From Allorhizobium borbori (GTDB taxonomy: Bacteria; Pseudomonadota; Alphaproteobacteria; Rhizobiales; Rhizobiaceae): a stretch of DNA of 64,000 nt. The position numbers and the translations under genes were made by a program. Position 1 is the first letter of the stretch. Each line of letters begins with the position of its first letter. The stretch is taken from contig NZ_JACIDU010000009.1 in assembly GCF_014196535.1 (NCBI RefSeq), forward strand, positions 124,001 to 188,000, in the 5' to 3' direction. The notes under the pieces were generated by a model. It saw only the letters and a program-made list of their open reading frames with translations, ran no database searches and had not been told where the DNA came from. Positions 49,401 to 57,805 of this stretch are shown here, piece after piece.

Positions 49401-49459
49401 TCGATCCGGATTCGCCCTTCGCAGCACTCGCGGCGCTTCGCGACCAGCTCAAGAAGTAA
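46439..49459 (+). CDS. SUV3-like superfamily II helicase
   Basis: The 1006-residue protein has a motor near the N-terminus: Walker A LGPTNTGKTHYAIERM (near 15-30), the SUV3-type Walker B box IDEVQLAGD (near 100), and motif VI DAIGMGLNLDVDHVAF to QIAGRAGRHTRDG (near 225-275). A SUV3 C-terminal region follows. From about residue 820 the tail is first Ala/Glu-rich, then Arg/Gly/Asp/Lys-rich with repeated RNDGPRPARNGDRDGGKR-like units. Mitochondrial SUV3 unwinds RNA with a degradosome; the bacterial version probably does likewise. Start ATG 46439 is chosen by homology; the SD is weak. Confidence 0.9.
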   Translation: MQPMILSGRGVTAVLGPTNTGKTHYAIERMVAHGSGVIGLPLRLLAREVYTRVVEKVGPQHVALVTGEEKINPPGARFSVCTVEAMPRETKAAFVAIDEVQLAGDLERGHIFTDRILHLRGREETLLLGAGTMRPILEQVLPGILVIERPRLSQLFYAGSKKITRLPQRSAIVAFSADEVYAIAELIRRQRGGAAVVLGALSPRTRNAQVGLYQEGDVDYLVATDAIGMGLNLDVDHVAFAQDRKFDGYQYRNLNPGELGQIAGRAGRHTRDGTFGVTGRVDPFDDELVERIETHHFDPVKVMQWRTAQFDFSSIKALQRSIEAVPTVQGLTRALPATDAQALDYLARYPEIIDIATTRERVETLWDACALPDYRRITPAQHADLISTIYFDLVRHGAISEDFLAEQARRADRTDGEIDTLSARIAQIRTWTYVSNRPGWLADPTHWQEKTREIEDRLSDALHERLTKRFVDRRTTVLMRRLRENAMLEAEISVNGDVFVEGHHVGQLAGFRFTPAPGIDGAEGKAVESAAMRALALEFEARAARLHASGNNDLALDSRGIVRWLGEPVGRLTASDNIMRPRVILLADEQLTGNARDHVAARVERFVNHHITTVLKPLDDLSRAEDLQGLARGLAFQLVENLGVLFRRDVADEIKTLDQDARASIRRYGVRFGAYHIFIPALLKPAPAELITLLWALKNDGTEKPGYGELIPVLAAGRTSVVTDAGYERQFYKLAGFRFLGKRAVRIDILERLADLIRPLLQWKPGSGTRPEGAYDGRRFTTTTAMLSILGATPDDMEEILKGLGYRADSVTPEEAQAFLNAGNPTTEGAATPAEETVDEAEADTHTEETPAEAAAETPVEAVAEAEAAPAAATEDAAPAEPKPVLLWRPGGRNDNARARPQGGERGERRGHGNRPQGGEPRDGEARRNDGPRPARNGDRDGGKRHGDRNERKGGKPEHGGKRDHQRSDAKRDNQRFEARPPKKDKPIDPDSPFAALAALRDQLKK

Positions 49460-49465
49460 TCCGCC

Positions 49466-49876
49466 ATGCCTGGGGAGCCGCCTGTCGCCGAGCGTCAGCG
49501 CATCGACAAGTGGCTCTTCTACACCCGCATGGTTAAATCGCGCAGTCTCGCCCAGACGCTTGTCGAGGCGGGACATGTTGCGGTGAACGGACGCAAGGTC
49601 CACCAGCCCTCCCATAATGTGAAGATCGGCGACCGGCTCGAACTGAAGCTTGAACGGCGCGACGTGATCCTTATCGTGCGCGACGGCGGCGCGCGGCGCG
49701 GCCCTTACGAGGAAGCGCGCCTGCTTTACGAGGATCTGTCCCCGCCGCCTGAGGAGCGTCCGCGTCTGACGGCGCTAGAGCAGGCCCAGCGCCAGCCGGG
49801 CTCCGGTCGTCCCACCAAACGCGACCGGCGGGCGCTCGACAGCCTGCGTCCCGATTTTGGCGGCGACGAGAAATAA
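49466..49876 (+). CDS. S4-domain RNA-binding protein (Hsp15-like)
   Basis: The 136-residue protein has an S4 RNA-binding domain (about residues 8-65): QRIDKWLFYTRMVKSRSLAQTLVEAGHVAVNGRKV in pieces, followed by a basic tail with RPTKRDRRALDSLRPDFGG. This matches Hsp15-type proteins, which bind stalled 50S subunits carrying nascent peptide. It starts 6 bp after the helicase stop, so cotranscription and a shared RNA role are likely. Confidence 0.93.
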   Translation: MPGEPPVAERQRIDKWLFYTRMVKSRSLAQTLVEAGHVAVNGRKVHQPSHNVKIGDRLELKLERRDVILIVRDGGARRGPYEEARLLYEDLSPPPEERPRLTALEQAQRQPGSGRPTKRDRRALDSLRPDFGGDEK

Positions 49877-50073
49877 CAGTCTACGCCTGCGACATTTTGA
49901 AGTCGGTTTATTCTTGATATGCGCGACCAAAGGCAGTACCTGACAAGCGTGCTGACGGACACCGAATCCCTCCGCGCCGGCGGGCCAGTCAGGCGAGGGA
50001 CAGGGAATAGCGGGCCAAGCCCTGAGAGCCAGACGACGTTTGGCCAGACAACGTTCGGATCGTGGAGTGCCTC

Positions 50074-50412
50074 ATGACGTATGTCGTGACTGACAATTGT
50101 ATTCGCTGCAAATACACCGACTGCGTCGAAGTATGCCCGGTGGACTGCTTCTATGAAGGCGAGAACTTCCTCGTCATCAATCCGGACGAATGCATCGATT
50201 GCGGCGTCTGCGAACCGGAATGTCCCGCGGAAGCGATCAAGCCGGACACCGAGCCGGGGCTCGACAAGTGGCTGAAGCTGAACACGGAATATTCCGCGAT
50301 CTGGCCGAACATCACCGTCAAGCGCGATCCGCTTCCGGAAGCCAAGGAAATGGACGGCGTCGAAGGCAAGCTGGAGAAGTATTTCTCCGAAAAGCCCGGC
50401 GCAGGCGACTGA
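50074..50412 (+). CDS. fdxA: Seven-iron ferredoxin FdxA
   Basis: The 112-residue protein has the cysteine layout of 7Fe ferredoxins: Cys9, Cys17 and Cys50 for the [3Fe-4S] cluster, and Cys21, Cys40, Cys43 and Cys46 for the [4Fe-4S] cluster, with extra Cys12 and Cys25. The segments [19 protein letters not shown] and [16 protein letters not shown] are typical. The C-terminal half is the usual rhizobial extension. I start at ATG 50074, preceded by GGAGTGCCTC; four extra codons upstream are possible. The electron partner is unknown. Confidence 0.95.
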   Translation: MTYVVTDNCIRCKYTDCVEVCPVDCFYEGENFLVINPDECIDCGVCEPECPAEAIKPDTEPGLDKWLKLNTEYSAIWPNITVKRDPLPEAKEMDGVEGKLEKYFSEKPGAGD

Positions 50413-50758
50413 GCCGCCCGGTCACGACCGGAGCAAGCGGTGCGGACCTTTCCGCGCCGCCAAAGCAAATTATTGATTTCCACATATTTTTGTGCTAGGG
50501 ATAAAGAACTGGCCCACAACAGGGTATTTCTATGCCCTTAAACCTCACGAAAGCACGTCAGATCACCGCGCGGTTCCCGTGACATTCGCAACACTCGAAG
50601 TTGCCGTCTCACATCGCGAAGGCTGAATGACTGCTGCGTGTCGTCTTGTGGCCGGTTTGGTGTCACCAGGACGGTCTTTCCCCGTCTCATCCGGGCCTGA
50701 TTTGACCCGACCGCCGGCCCCGACGGGCCGGGTGCGTAACAGGGAGTTTTTGAAACGA
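50413..50758. other. fdxA-carD gap
   Basis: There is no gene here. The AT-rich segment 50466-50505 (TTGATT at 50473, then a TAGGGA-like box after 17 bp) may be the carD promoter, but the -10 box is poor. No terminator with a U-run follows fdxA. The carD frame stays open from 50627, but nothing there resembles the CarD family. Confidence 0.5.
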
Positions 50759-51331
50759 ATGACGACCCAGCAGAAAAAACCTTCGGCAGCGCGGCATGGC
50801 TTCAAGCAGGGCGAAGCAATCGTCTATCCGGCGCATGGCGTCGGCACGATTGCCGTGATCGAAGAGCAGGAAGTCGCAGGCATGAAGCTTGAGCTTTTCG
50901 TAATCGACTTTGAAAAGGACAAGATGCGCCTCAAGGTGCCGGTGGCCAAGGCCGTCAGCATCGGCATGCGCAAGCTGTCCGAAACCGATTTCGTCGAGCG
51001 CGCTCTGAAGGTTGTCCAGGGCAAGGCCAAGGTCAAGCGCACCATGTGGTCGCGTCGCGCGCAGGAATACGATCAGAAGATCAATTCCGGCGACCTGATC
51101 TCGATTGCCGAAGTGGTTCGCGACCTCTACCGCGCCGAGAACCAGCCGGAGCAGTCCTATTCCGAGCGCCAGCTTTACGAAGCAGCCCTCGACCGCATGG
51201 CCCGCGAAATCGCCGCCGTCAACAAGATGTCCGAAACCGAAGCCGTCCGCCTTGTGGAAACCCATCTTGCGAAGGGTCCGAAGCGCGGCAAGTCCGTCGA
51301 GGAAGACGATACCCAAGACGAAGCCGCCTGA
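50759..51331 (+). CDS. CarD-family transcriptional regulator
   Basis: The 190-residue protein begins with a CarD/CdnL/TRCF RNA-polymerase interaction domain (about 14-75): FKQGEAIVYPAHGVGTIAVIEEQEVAGMKLELFVIDF in pieces. A helical domain follows (about 80-165: RRAQEYDQKINSGDLISIAEVVRDLYR). CarD binds RNA polymerase beta and stabilises open complexes, mostly at stable RNA promoters. An acidic tail ends the protein. The start ATG 50759 has AGGGAG about 12 bases before it. It is upstream of rpoH, an order seen in other rhizobia. Confidence 0.94.
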   Translation: MTTQQKKPSAARHGFKQGEAIVYPAHGVGTIAVIEEQEVAGMKLELFVIDFEKDKMRLKVPVAKAVSIGMRKLSETDFVERALKVVQGKAKVKRTMWSRRAQEYDQKINSGDLISIAEVVRDLYRAENQPEQSYSERQLYEAALDRMAREIAAVNKMSETEAVRLVETHLAKGPKRGKSVEEDDTQDEAA

Positions 51332-51359
51332 GGCTTTTTCCCATTTCCATTGAAGACAG

Positions 51360-51388
51360 CCCGGCCATAGCGCCGGGTTTTCTTTTTT
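51360..51388 (+). terminator. Terminator after carD
   Basis: CCCGGC (51360-51365), a 6-nt loop and GCCGGG (51372-51377) followed by TTTTCTTTTTT form a strong terminator 28 bp past the carD stop. Confidence 0.88.
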
Positions 51389-51578
51389 CAAGATTTCTTC
51401 GGAACCTTTTTTCAGTCTGCGCATTGTCCTGACTGTGAAGCGAAATCATGGACGACATGTCCGGCCGCTTCCTTCCGTCCCTCAACCGGGGCGGCGCTCT
51501 TGCATTCATCCGATCGTCGACCTGGAACCTTGCCGGTTCCGGGAATGATGCCCTCGTGACCTGTTTCTGGAGATAGCG

Positions 51579-52439
51579 ATGAACCCGATGACCGTTGACC
51601 GCACCCTCGTCAAATTCGCGATGCAGGCCCCCTATCTCGGCCGCGACGAGGAGCACGATCTGGCCATCCGCTGGCGCACGGCTGAAGATCGGGATGCGCG
51701 CAACCGCATCGCCACGGCCCATATGCGTCTCGTCATCGCCATGGCCTCCCGTTTCAGGGGCTTCGGCCTGCCGCTGGGTGATCTCGTTCAGGAGGGGAAT
51801 GTCGGCCTGCTGGAAGCAGCCGCCCGTTTCGAACCGGAACGTAACGTCCGTTTTTCCACCTATGCAAGCTGGTGGATCCGCGCCGCGATGCAGGATTACA
51901 TCCTGCGCAACTGGTCCATCGTGCGTGGGGGCACCAGTTCGGCGCAGAAGGCGCTGTTCTTCAATCTCCGACGCCTTCGGGCCCGTATCGCCCGCGGCGA
52001 CCGTGACCTGACGAGCCGTGCGGTGCATGAGGAAATCGCCGCCGCCATCGGTGTCAGCGTGGCCGATGTGCAGACCATGGACGCCCGCCTCTCCGCTCCC
52101 GATGCGTCTCTACAGGCTCCTGCCATTGCCGGTGAGGAAAACGGGCGTGAACAGATCGATATGCTGGAAAGCCCCGAGCCTCTGCCCGACGAACAGGTAA
52201 GCGGCATGATCGACGGCGAACGTCGCCATCGCTGGCTCTATCAGGCCCTCGGCTTCCTCAACCGCCGCGAGGAACGCATCATCCGTGCCCGCCGTCTGGC
52301 GGAAGAAAGCCTGACCCTGGAGGAACTCGGCAGCGAACTCGGCATCTCCAAGGAACGTGTTCGCCAGATTGAAAGCCGCGCCATGGAAAAACTCCGCGCC
52401 GCACTGGCCACCATCGCCCCGGACATGGCCATGGCCTGA
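51579..52439 (+). CDS. rpoH: RNA polymerase sigma-32 factor (RpoH2-like)
   Basis: The 286-residue sigma factor has region 2 (HMRLVIAMASRFRGFGLPLGDLVQEGNVGLLEAAARFEPERNVRFSTYASWWIRAAMQDYI in successive blocks, about 50-110), the RpoH box QKALFFNLRRLR (near 123) and region 4 with LTLEELGSELGISKERVRQIESRAMEKLR (near 245-275). The box makes it sigma-32 rather than RpoD. Rhizobia have two; the CarD neighbour suggests the RpoH2 type, tied to oxidative or singlet-oxygen stress. That assignment is by context. Confidence 0.92.
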   Translation: MNPMTVDRTLVKFAMQAPYLGRDEEHDLAIRWRTAEDRDARNRIATAHMRLVIAMASRFRGFGLPLGDLVQEGNVGLLEAAARFEPERNVRFSTYASWWIRAAMQDYILRNWSIVRGGTSSAQKALFFNLRRLRARIARGDRDLTSRAVHEEIAAAIGVSVADVQTMDARLSAPDASLQAPAIAGEENGREQIDMLESPEPLPDEQVSGMIDGERRHRWLYQALGFLNRREERIIRARRLAEESLTLEELGSELGISKERVRQIESRAMEKLRAALATIAPDMAMA

Positions 52440-52454
52440 CCCCGCCGGGGTCAG
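52436..52454. terminator. Hairpin between convergent rpoH and M48 genes
   Basis: CTGACCCC-GCC-GGGGTCAG is a perfect 8-bp hairpin with a 3-nt loop that includes the rpoH stop codon. Neither flank has a T-run, so it may act as a transcript end or RNA stabiliser rather than an intrinsic terminator. Confidence 0.35.
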
Positions 52455-52458
52455 CCAG

Positions 52459-53925
52459 TCACTCCGAGATGATCTTCACCTTCTGCCCCGGCGACAGGCT
52501 CGCCGCTGCCGGCAGCGCGTTGATGAGCTTGAACAGGTCCAGCTTGCGATCCGTGCCCATCATGCGGCTGGAAATCGTCGAGATGGTTTCACCCGGCTGC
52601 ACCGTCAGCACGCGGATACGCAGCGGCTTCAGCGATGCCGCCTCGGCGGGCGTCATGGTGCGGAAACTGGCCTTCAGGATATTGGCGGTGCGGTCGAGAT
52701 CGGCATTGCCTTTCGGCACCGCGGTCAGGAAGCGGAAGATGCGGTTCTGCAGGCGCACCACGGTCACGTCGAAATCCCAGCGCTCGGCGCTGGCGCGCGC
52801 GGTAGCGGCATCCAGCCCGTTGACCTTGATGCTGCGCACCGTTTCCGGCAGAAGTCCCGCTACCCAGCCGCTCGTCAGATAGGCTTCGAGACTGTTGTTG
52901 GAGGAATCCGCCACGCCGTCGAAACGGATGGCGATGTCACCCGGCCCGGTGGCCAGAACCGCCTCCACCTTGTTATCGATCACGAAACCTTCGGGCACAT
53001 CGAAGCGGATGCCAAGGCTTGAGTGCAGGAAGGTCTGGCCGCGCACATAGCCTTCCTCCGGGCTGTCGCCATAGAGGAGCCCATCGATGCCGGCGAGATA
53101 GTAATCGCGACCGCGATCACCCGAAGAGCCTTCAGGGCCGAATTTTGCCGCCTGCTCGCGCGCCAGTTCCACGCGCTGCGGAGCATTGGGGTGGCTTGAG
53201 AGGAAGTCGAGGCTCTGGTCGTTGTCGGGCTCCACCGACATGAACCGGCTGTAGGCGGCCATGGATTCAAGGAAGCGTGGTGAGGCGTAGGGGTCGTAGC
53301 CCGCTTCACCCAGCATCCGAACGCCGATCACATCGGCCTGCAGTTCCTGCTGGCGCGAGAAGGCAGCCAGGCGCAGCTTGCCGCGCGCCAGAGCCTGCTT
53401 GCCGGCCAGATCGGACGACAGAACCTCGGCGACGACACGCGAGGCGATCACTTCCGCTTCCTCGCGCTTCTGGCGCTCGATGCCGTGGTTGGCCGTCACA
53501 TGCGCCATCTCGTGCGAAAGCACGGCGGCCACTTCCGATGCATCATTGGCCAGCGCCAGAAGACCGCGTGTCACGTAGAGATAGCCGCCCGGCAGCGCGA
53601 AGGCATTGATGGCAGGCGAATTGAGAATGGTGATGCGGTAGGACTGGTTGGGATTTTCCGAAACCGCCGTCAGCGCGCCGGTAATGCGCGCCACCAGCCG
53701 CTCGGTCTTGCGGTCGTGATATTCGCCGCCATAGCTCGCAACGATGCGCGGATGCTCGCGCGCGCCCATGGCCGCACGCGGATCGTTCTTCTGCACTTCA
53801 TCGACGATCTGCGGATTGGAGGAGGGTCGCACGCTCGGCTCGTAAGCCTGCTCCATCAGCGACTGGCAGCCGGTCAGAAAAACGCCAAGCGCACCGATGC
53901 TCAGCAAACGCAGGGAAGACGCCAC
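52459..53925 (-). CDS. M48-family metalloprotease lipoprotein with LysM-like end
   Basis: From GTG 53925 the protein is 488 residues. It has a short lipoprotein signal (lipobox LTGC, Cys20), a peptidase M48 domain with zinc motif HEMAH (138-142) and third ligand in QQELQADVIG (near 196), and a C-terminal region ending in a LysM-like segment (TVQPGETISTISSRMMG and INALPAAASLSPGQKVKII). This matches BepA/YfgC-type periplasmic proteases for outer-membrane quality control. The ATG at 54006 would put 27 residues before the signal, so GTG with GAGAGGG is preferred. Confidence 0.9.
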   Translation of the reverse strand: MASSLRLLSIGALGVFLTGCQSLMEQAYEPSVRPSSNPQIVDEVQKNDPRAAMGAREHPRIVASYGGEYHDRKTERLVARITGALTAVSENPNQSYRITILNSPAINAFALPGGYLYVTRGLLALANDASEVAAVLSHEMAHVTANHGIERQKREEAEVIASRVVAEVLSSDLAGKQALARGKLRLAAFSRQQELQADVIGVRMLGEAGYDPYASPRFLESMAAYSRFMSVEPDNDQSLDFLSSHPNAPQRVELAREQAAKFGPEGSSGDRGRDYYLAGIDGLLYGDSPEEGYVRGQTFLHSSLGIRFDVPEGFVIDNKVEAVLATGPGDIAIRFDGVADSSNNSLEAYLTSGWVAGLLPETVRSIKVNGLDAATARASAERWDFDVTVVRLQNRIFRFLTAVPKGNADLDRTANILKASFRTMTPAEAASLKPLRIRVLTVQPGETISTISSRMMGTDRKLDLFKLINALPAAASLSPGQKVKIISE

Positions 53926-54214
53926 AAAAAGCCCTCTCGCCTTCCGCGTATCGTTTCCGCCATGCTGTCCTGCATTTTTCAACGCGGATACGCTTTTCAG
54001 GCACATCGAAATGCTCAGTCTCCGAACAAACCGCCGACACAGGACGATGCTTCAATTAATAGCACAAAGTCTTTTCGCAAGTAGGGGAGCCCTGCAATTT
54101 ATTCATGGCCGAGAAGACGATGCCGGTCATCTCCATGCCAGCCGCGAGCGTCGAAAATGTGGCATGCTCCAAGACCGCATATCAGGCAGGGCGCAGGCTT
54201 GTCATGGAGAAGCC

Positions 54215-54931
54215 TCAGATCTGCCGCATGAAGGTGTCGGCCTCGGCCACGCCCGTGCCGGAAAGAAAGCGCTCCGCTGGCAGATTCACGGCAATTCGGC
54301 CCTGTTTCAGAAACAGAACATGGTCGGCGCTGCGCCTCACCTCCTGCGGATCATGAGTCACAATCAGCACCGTATTGCCCGTTTCGCGGTGAAGCTCCAC
54401 CAGAAGCGCGCTCATGGCCGCCCGCAGATCCGGATCGAGCGCCGCGAAGGGCTCGTCCAGCAGAAGCACAGGCCTGCGACGCACCAGAGCGCGGGCAAAG
54501 GCCGCCCTCTGCCGTTCGCCACCCGAAAGCGTTCCCGGCCGGCGCTTTTCGAAACCGCCAAGCCCGACCCGCTCCAGCGCGGTGGACACCGCTGCCCGAT
54601 CTTGGGCCGACAGCCTTAACGACGGATCGATCCCCAAGCCGATATTGCTGGCGATATCGAGATGGGCGAAGAGATTGTTGTCCTGAAACACCAGCGACAC
54701 CGGACGCTCTGCGGGGTGAAGCGCTGTCACATCCTGTCCGCCGATGCTGACTGTGCCCGCATCCGGCCGCTCGAACCCGGCGACGAGATTGAGGAAGGTG
54801 GTCTTGCCGGAGCCGGAAGGCCCTGTGACCGCCGTGATCGCGCCCGCCGGCAGGCGGCAATCGAAGGCGAAGGTCGCATTGCCGAGCGCAAGCGTCACGC
54901 CGGACAGGGCAATCGCGCAATCATCGGTCAT
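54215..54931 (-). CDS. thiQ: Thiamine ABC transporter ATPase ThiQ
   Basis: The 238-residue ABC ATPase has Walker A TGPSGSGKTT (about 36-45), signature LSGGERQRAAFARAL (near 135), Walker B LLLDEPFAALD (near 155) and the switch histidine in IVTHDPQE. It powers thiamine/TPP import with ThiB and ThiP. The start overlaps the thiP stop by 11 bp. The 289-bp gap to the M48 gene beyond it shows no gene or clear terminator. Confidence 0.94.
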   Translation of the reverse strand: MTDDCAIALSGVTLALGNATFAFDCRLPAGAITAVTGPSGSGKTTFLNLVAGFERPDAGTVSIGGQDVTALHPAERPVSLVFQDNNLFAHLDIASNIGLGIDPSLRLSAQDRAAVSTALERVGLGGFEKRRPGTLSGGERQRAAFARALVRRRPVLLLDEPFAALDPDLRAAMSALLVELHRETGNTVLIVTHDPQEVRRSADHVLFLKQGRIAVNLPAERFLSGTGVAEADTFMRQI

Positions 54932-56543
54932 CGGTCATCCTGTTCCTTGAGCCAAGCGTCCCCACCACCGTCAGAAGCAGGCAGACAAAACCGAGAATGA
55001 GGGCGAAGCCATCCGCCTCGTTGGTCCGGTAGCTTCCGAGCCGGCTGTAGATGAGATAGGGCAGCGTCACCAGATCGTCGGAGCCGAACAACGCTACCGC
55101 CCCGAGATCGCCGAGCGACAGAGCCATGGCAAAGGAAAGCGCCATCAGCACCGGTTTGGCCAGTACCGGCCCGTCGATCAGCCGCAGCCGCGCAAAACCC
55201 TGAATGCCGAGACTGGCAGCAAGCCGCCCCGTCCGCGCCTGGTGCACATCGAAGGCCGGCGAAAGCACGCGGATGACAAAAGGCAGCGCCATCAGGCTGT
55301 TGATCACGATGACGAGCGTCGGCGCAAAGCGGGCGACGTCGCCGAACGGGCGCAGCGCCAGAAACCAGCCGGTGCCGAGCATCAACGGCGACACCAGCAG
55401 AATGAGCGATCCCGCGCCGGAAAGCCCCGCACGGATGCCCCGCAGCGCCATTCCGGCTCGCCGCTCGCTGCCAATGGCCGCCCGCGCGTGAATGATGGTT
55501 GCGGCCAGCATCACCGAAAGGCAACCGGCGCTCAGCGCAATGGCAAGGCTTGTCAACGCCGCCCGGCGAAAGGCCGGCGAGAAAAGAAGGGCCGGAAGAT
55601 CGGCCTTCAACCCGGCCAGAACCACGGCCAGCAGCGGCAGGCCGGTAAAGGTGGTTGCCAGCAGCAGCACGGTACCATCGACCCATTGCGTTTGCCGCCG
55701 CCAGCCATCGAAGCGCCGACCGCCACGCGCCAGTGTAGCACTCTGTTCCACCGGCACCGGAACAAAGGCCATGGCGGCCAGCAATATGCCGGTCATGGTG
55801 ATCTGCATCAGTGCAAGCGCCACAGCCCGGCCCGGGTCGAAATCGAACCGCAGCGCCTGATAGACCGCCACCTCGATGGTCGTTGCCGCTGGCCCGCCGC
55901 CAAGCACCAGAACCAGCGTGAAGCTCGTGACGCACAGCATGAAGATGAGCCCGGCCACCCCCGGCAGAAGCCCGAGCAGCACCGGCCCTTCGATGAAACG
56001 GAACACGGAGCGCGAGGGCATGCCGAGCGAGGCGGCAACGCGCCAGTATTCGCCGGGGATACGCTCCAGCCCCGCCAGCATCAGCCGTGCCGCGAGCGGC
56101 ATGTTGAAGAAGACATGCGCCAGAAGGATACCGGAAAGCCCGTAAATGCTCACCGGTTCGGCAAGGCCGAGCATGCGCAACAGATCGTTCATCGCCCCCT
56201 GCCGGCCCCAGATGCCGATTAGGCCGAGTGCGCCGATCAGCACGGGCAAGCCCATGGGCACCGCAAGCAACCGGACAATCCAGATGCGGCCCGGAAATTG
56301 CGGCCGCCGCGCCAGCGCGCGGGCAACGGGAATGCCAAAGAGCACCGAAAGCAGGGTGGACAACGTCGCCTGCCAGAGCGTGAAGCGGGCCACGCTCAGT
56401 GTATAGGTATCAAGGAGGCCGGAAAATCCGGCCCCGTCAAACAGCAGAAGAGCCGCGAGTGCCGTGCCGGCAAAGCCGGTGATGACGGCAAGAACCAGAG
56501 CCCCGCCGCCAATCGCCCGCATTCTTTCACCCGCCGTCAGCAT
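54921..56543 (-). CDS. thiP: Thiamine ABC transporter permease ThiP
   Basis: The 540-residue protein has about 12 membrane helices in two homologous halves, each with an EAA-like loop: EYWRVAASLGMPSRSVFRFIEGP in the first half and GRLAASLGIQGFARLRLIDGP in the second (each in blocks). This is the fused-permease form of ThiP. It starts 14 bp after thiB and overlaps thiQ. The start could be ATG 56543 or an ATG seven codons later. Confidence 0.94.
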   Translation of the reverse strand: MLTAGERMRAIGGGALVLAVITGFAGTALAALLLFDGAGFSGLLDTYTLSVARFTLWQATLSTLLSVLFGIPVARALARRPQFPGRIWIVRLLAVPMGLPVLIGALGLIGIWGRQGAMNDLLRMLGLAEPVSIYGLSGILLAHVFFNMPLAARLMLAGLERIPGEYWRVAASLGMPSRSVFRFIEGPVLLGLLPGVAGLIFMLCVTSFTLVLVLGGGPAATTIEVAVYQALRFDFDPGRAVALALMQITMTGILLAAMAFVPVPVEQSATLARGGRRFDGWRRQTQWVDGTVLLLATTFTGLPLLAVVLAGLKADLPALLFSPAFRRAALTSLAIALSAGCLSVMLAATIIHARAAIGSERRAGMALRGIRAGLSGAGSLILLVSPLMLGTGWFLALRPFGDVARFAPTLVIVINSLMALPFVIRVLSPAFDVHQARTGRLAASLGIQGFARLRLIDGPVLAKPVLMALSFAMALSLGDLGAVALFGSDDLVTLPYLIYSRLGSYRTNEADGFALILGFVCLLLTVVGTLGSRNRMTDDR

Positions 56544-56557
56544 GGCCGGTCAGGCTT

Positions 56558-57568
56558 TCACTTGACCGAGGCGGCCAGCCACTCGTCGATCCAGGCCTTG
56601 CGGTTCTTGGCAACCTCCTCAGAGGGGATGAGGAGGGTCTTTTCCGGCTTCACCAGCGTGTTGAACGCCTCCGGCAGCGGTGCGGACGTGGCGGCAGCCG
56701 GCCACATCCAGTTGTTTTCCGGGATCGCGTCCTGGAAGCCGGGCGTCAGCATGAAGCGCAGAAAATCTCGGCCGAGTTCCTTTTCCGGTGCGTTCTTCAA
56801 CAGGCCGGCCACCTCGATCTGGACATAATGACCTTCGGAAAAGGCCGCCGCCTGATAGCGCGTCTCCTTGTCGGCAATGATGTGATAGGCCGGCGATGTC
56901 GTATAGGACAGCACCATCGGCACCTCACCCTTGGTGAACAGGCCATAGGCTTCCGACCAGCCGGGCGTCACCGTCAGCACCCGCTTGTTGAGCGCTCTCC
57001 ACGCCTCACCAGCCTTGTCGCCATAGACCGACTTCACCCACAGAAGCAGGCCGAGACCGGGTGTGGAGGTGCGCGGATCCTGAATGGCGATCTTCTGCGA
57101 CGGGTCGCCCTCGACCAGTTCCTTCAGGCTCTTCGGCGGGCTCGTCACCACCTTGGAATCGTAGATGACCGCGAAGTGGCCGTAATCATAGGGAACGAAT
57201 ACCTCATCCTTGAAGCCGCCCGGCACGGTTGTCGCCGACGTATCGACACCGCTCGCCTCAAACAGGCCGGTATCCCTGGCTTCCGCCGTCAGGCTGGTGT
57301 CGAGGCCGAGCACCACATCCGCCTTGGCGGAGGCACCTTCCAGTTTCAGGCGCGAAAGCAGCGCCACGCCATCGGTAATGCCGACAAAGTTCACCGTGCA
57401 GTCGCAGGTCTTCTCGAAGGCTTCCTTCACCTTCGGCCCCGGTCCCCATTCGGAAACGAAGCTCTCATAGGTATAGACCGTCAGCGTCTTGCCCGCGGCG
57501 TCCGCCGCAACCGAAGACAGGGAGAATACGGCGCAGGCCGCAAGCAGGGACAGGAATTTCGTGCGCAT
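56558..57568 (-). CDS. thiB: Thiamine-binding periplasmic protein ThiB
   Basis: The 336-residue protein has a Sec signal peptide ending VAADAAG (residue 25), then a type II binding-protein fold: [54 protein letters not shown] and NNWMWPAA are typical of ThiB/TbpA. It delivers thiamine, TMP or TPP to ThiPQ. Start ATG 57568 follows GAGGAGGCGCTG. Frame extension to 57718 crosses the riboswitch and is rejected. Expression is likely under the upstream TPP riboswitch. Confidence 0.96.
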   Translation of the reverse strand: MRTKFLSLLAACAVFSLSSVAADAAGKTLTVYTYESFVSEWGPGPKVKEAFEKTCDCTVNFVGITDGVALLSRLKLEGASAKADVVLGLDTSLTAEARDTGLFEASGVDTSATTVPGGFKDEVFVPYDYGHFAVIYDSKVVTSPPKSLKELVEGDPSQKIAIQDPRTSTPGLGLLLWVKSVYGDKAGEAWRALNKRVLTVTPGWSEAYGLFTKGEVPMVLSYTTSPAYHIIADKETRYQAAAFSEGHYVQIEVAGLLKNAPEKELGRDFLRFMLTPGFQDAIPENNWMWPAAATSAPLPEAFNTLVKPEKTLLIPSEEVAKNRKAWIDEWLAASVK

Positions 57569-57622
57569 CAGCGCCTCCTCGTTCGATCGTGTTGACGGGA
57601 ATAGGGCGCAGGATGCGAGCCG

Positions 57623-57727
57623 TCTAATCCCTCCGCCGGTGCTAACCGGATCAGGTTCTTCGGGTTGGCAACCGTGAACACGGCCAATGCCTCTCAGCCC
57701 CGGTCGAAACCGGGGCACCCCGTTAGA
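57623..57727 (-). promoter_or_regulatory. TPP riboswitch (THI element) of thiBPQ
   Basis: On the minus strand the conserved core is complete: GGGGTGCCCC, then GGGGCTGAGAGG (the pyrimidine-sensing CUGAGA), ACCCG, GAACCTGATCCGGTTAG and GGCGGAGGGA, closed by a P1 stem TCTAA (57727-57723) with TTAGA (57627-57623). It lies 54 bp before the thiB ATG. TPP binding usually hides the ribosome site or ends transcription; I see no U-run between it and thiB, so translational control is more likely. Confidence 0.96.
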
Positions 57728-57805
57728 GCGAGGAGAGATGTAGCGCGATGTTGGGAATGTGACAAGGGCGAGAAACAGACCTGTTCTCGCCCAGGCAGGG
57801 AGAAA

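Noticed and set aside
50532-50582. 16-codon frame before carD as a leader peptide
   Set aside because: No SD, no repeated regulatory codon and no attenuator hairpin pair nearby.
57766-57792. GGGCGAGAA/TTCTCGCCC hairpin after uup
   Set aside because: A good 9-bp stem, but the minus-strand tail is CTTGTCACATT with no U-run, so I could not call it a terminator with confidence.
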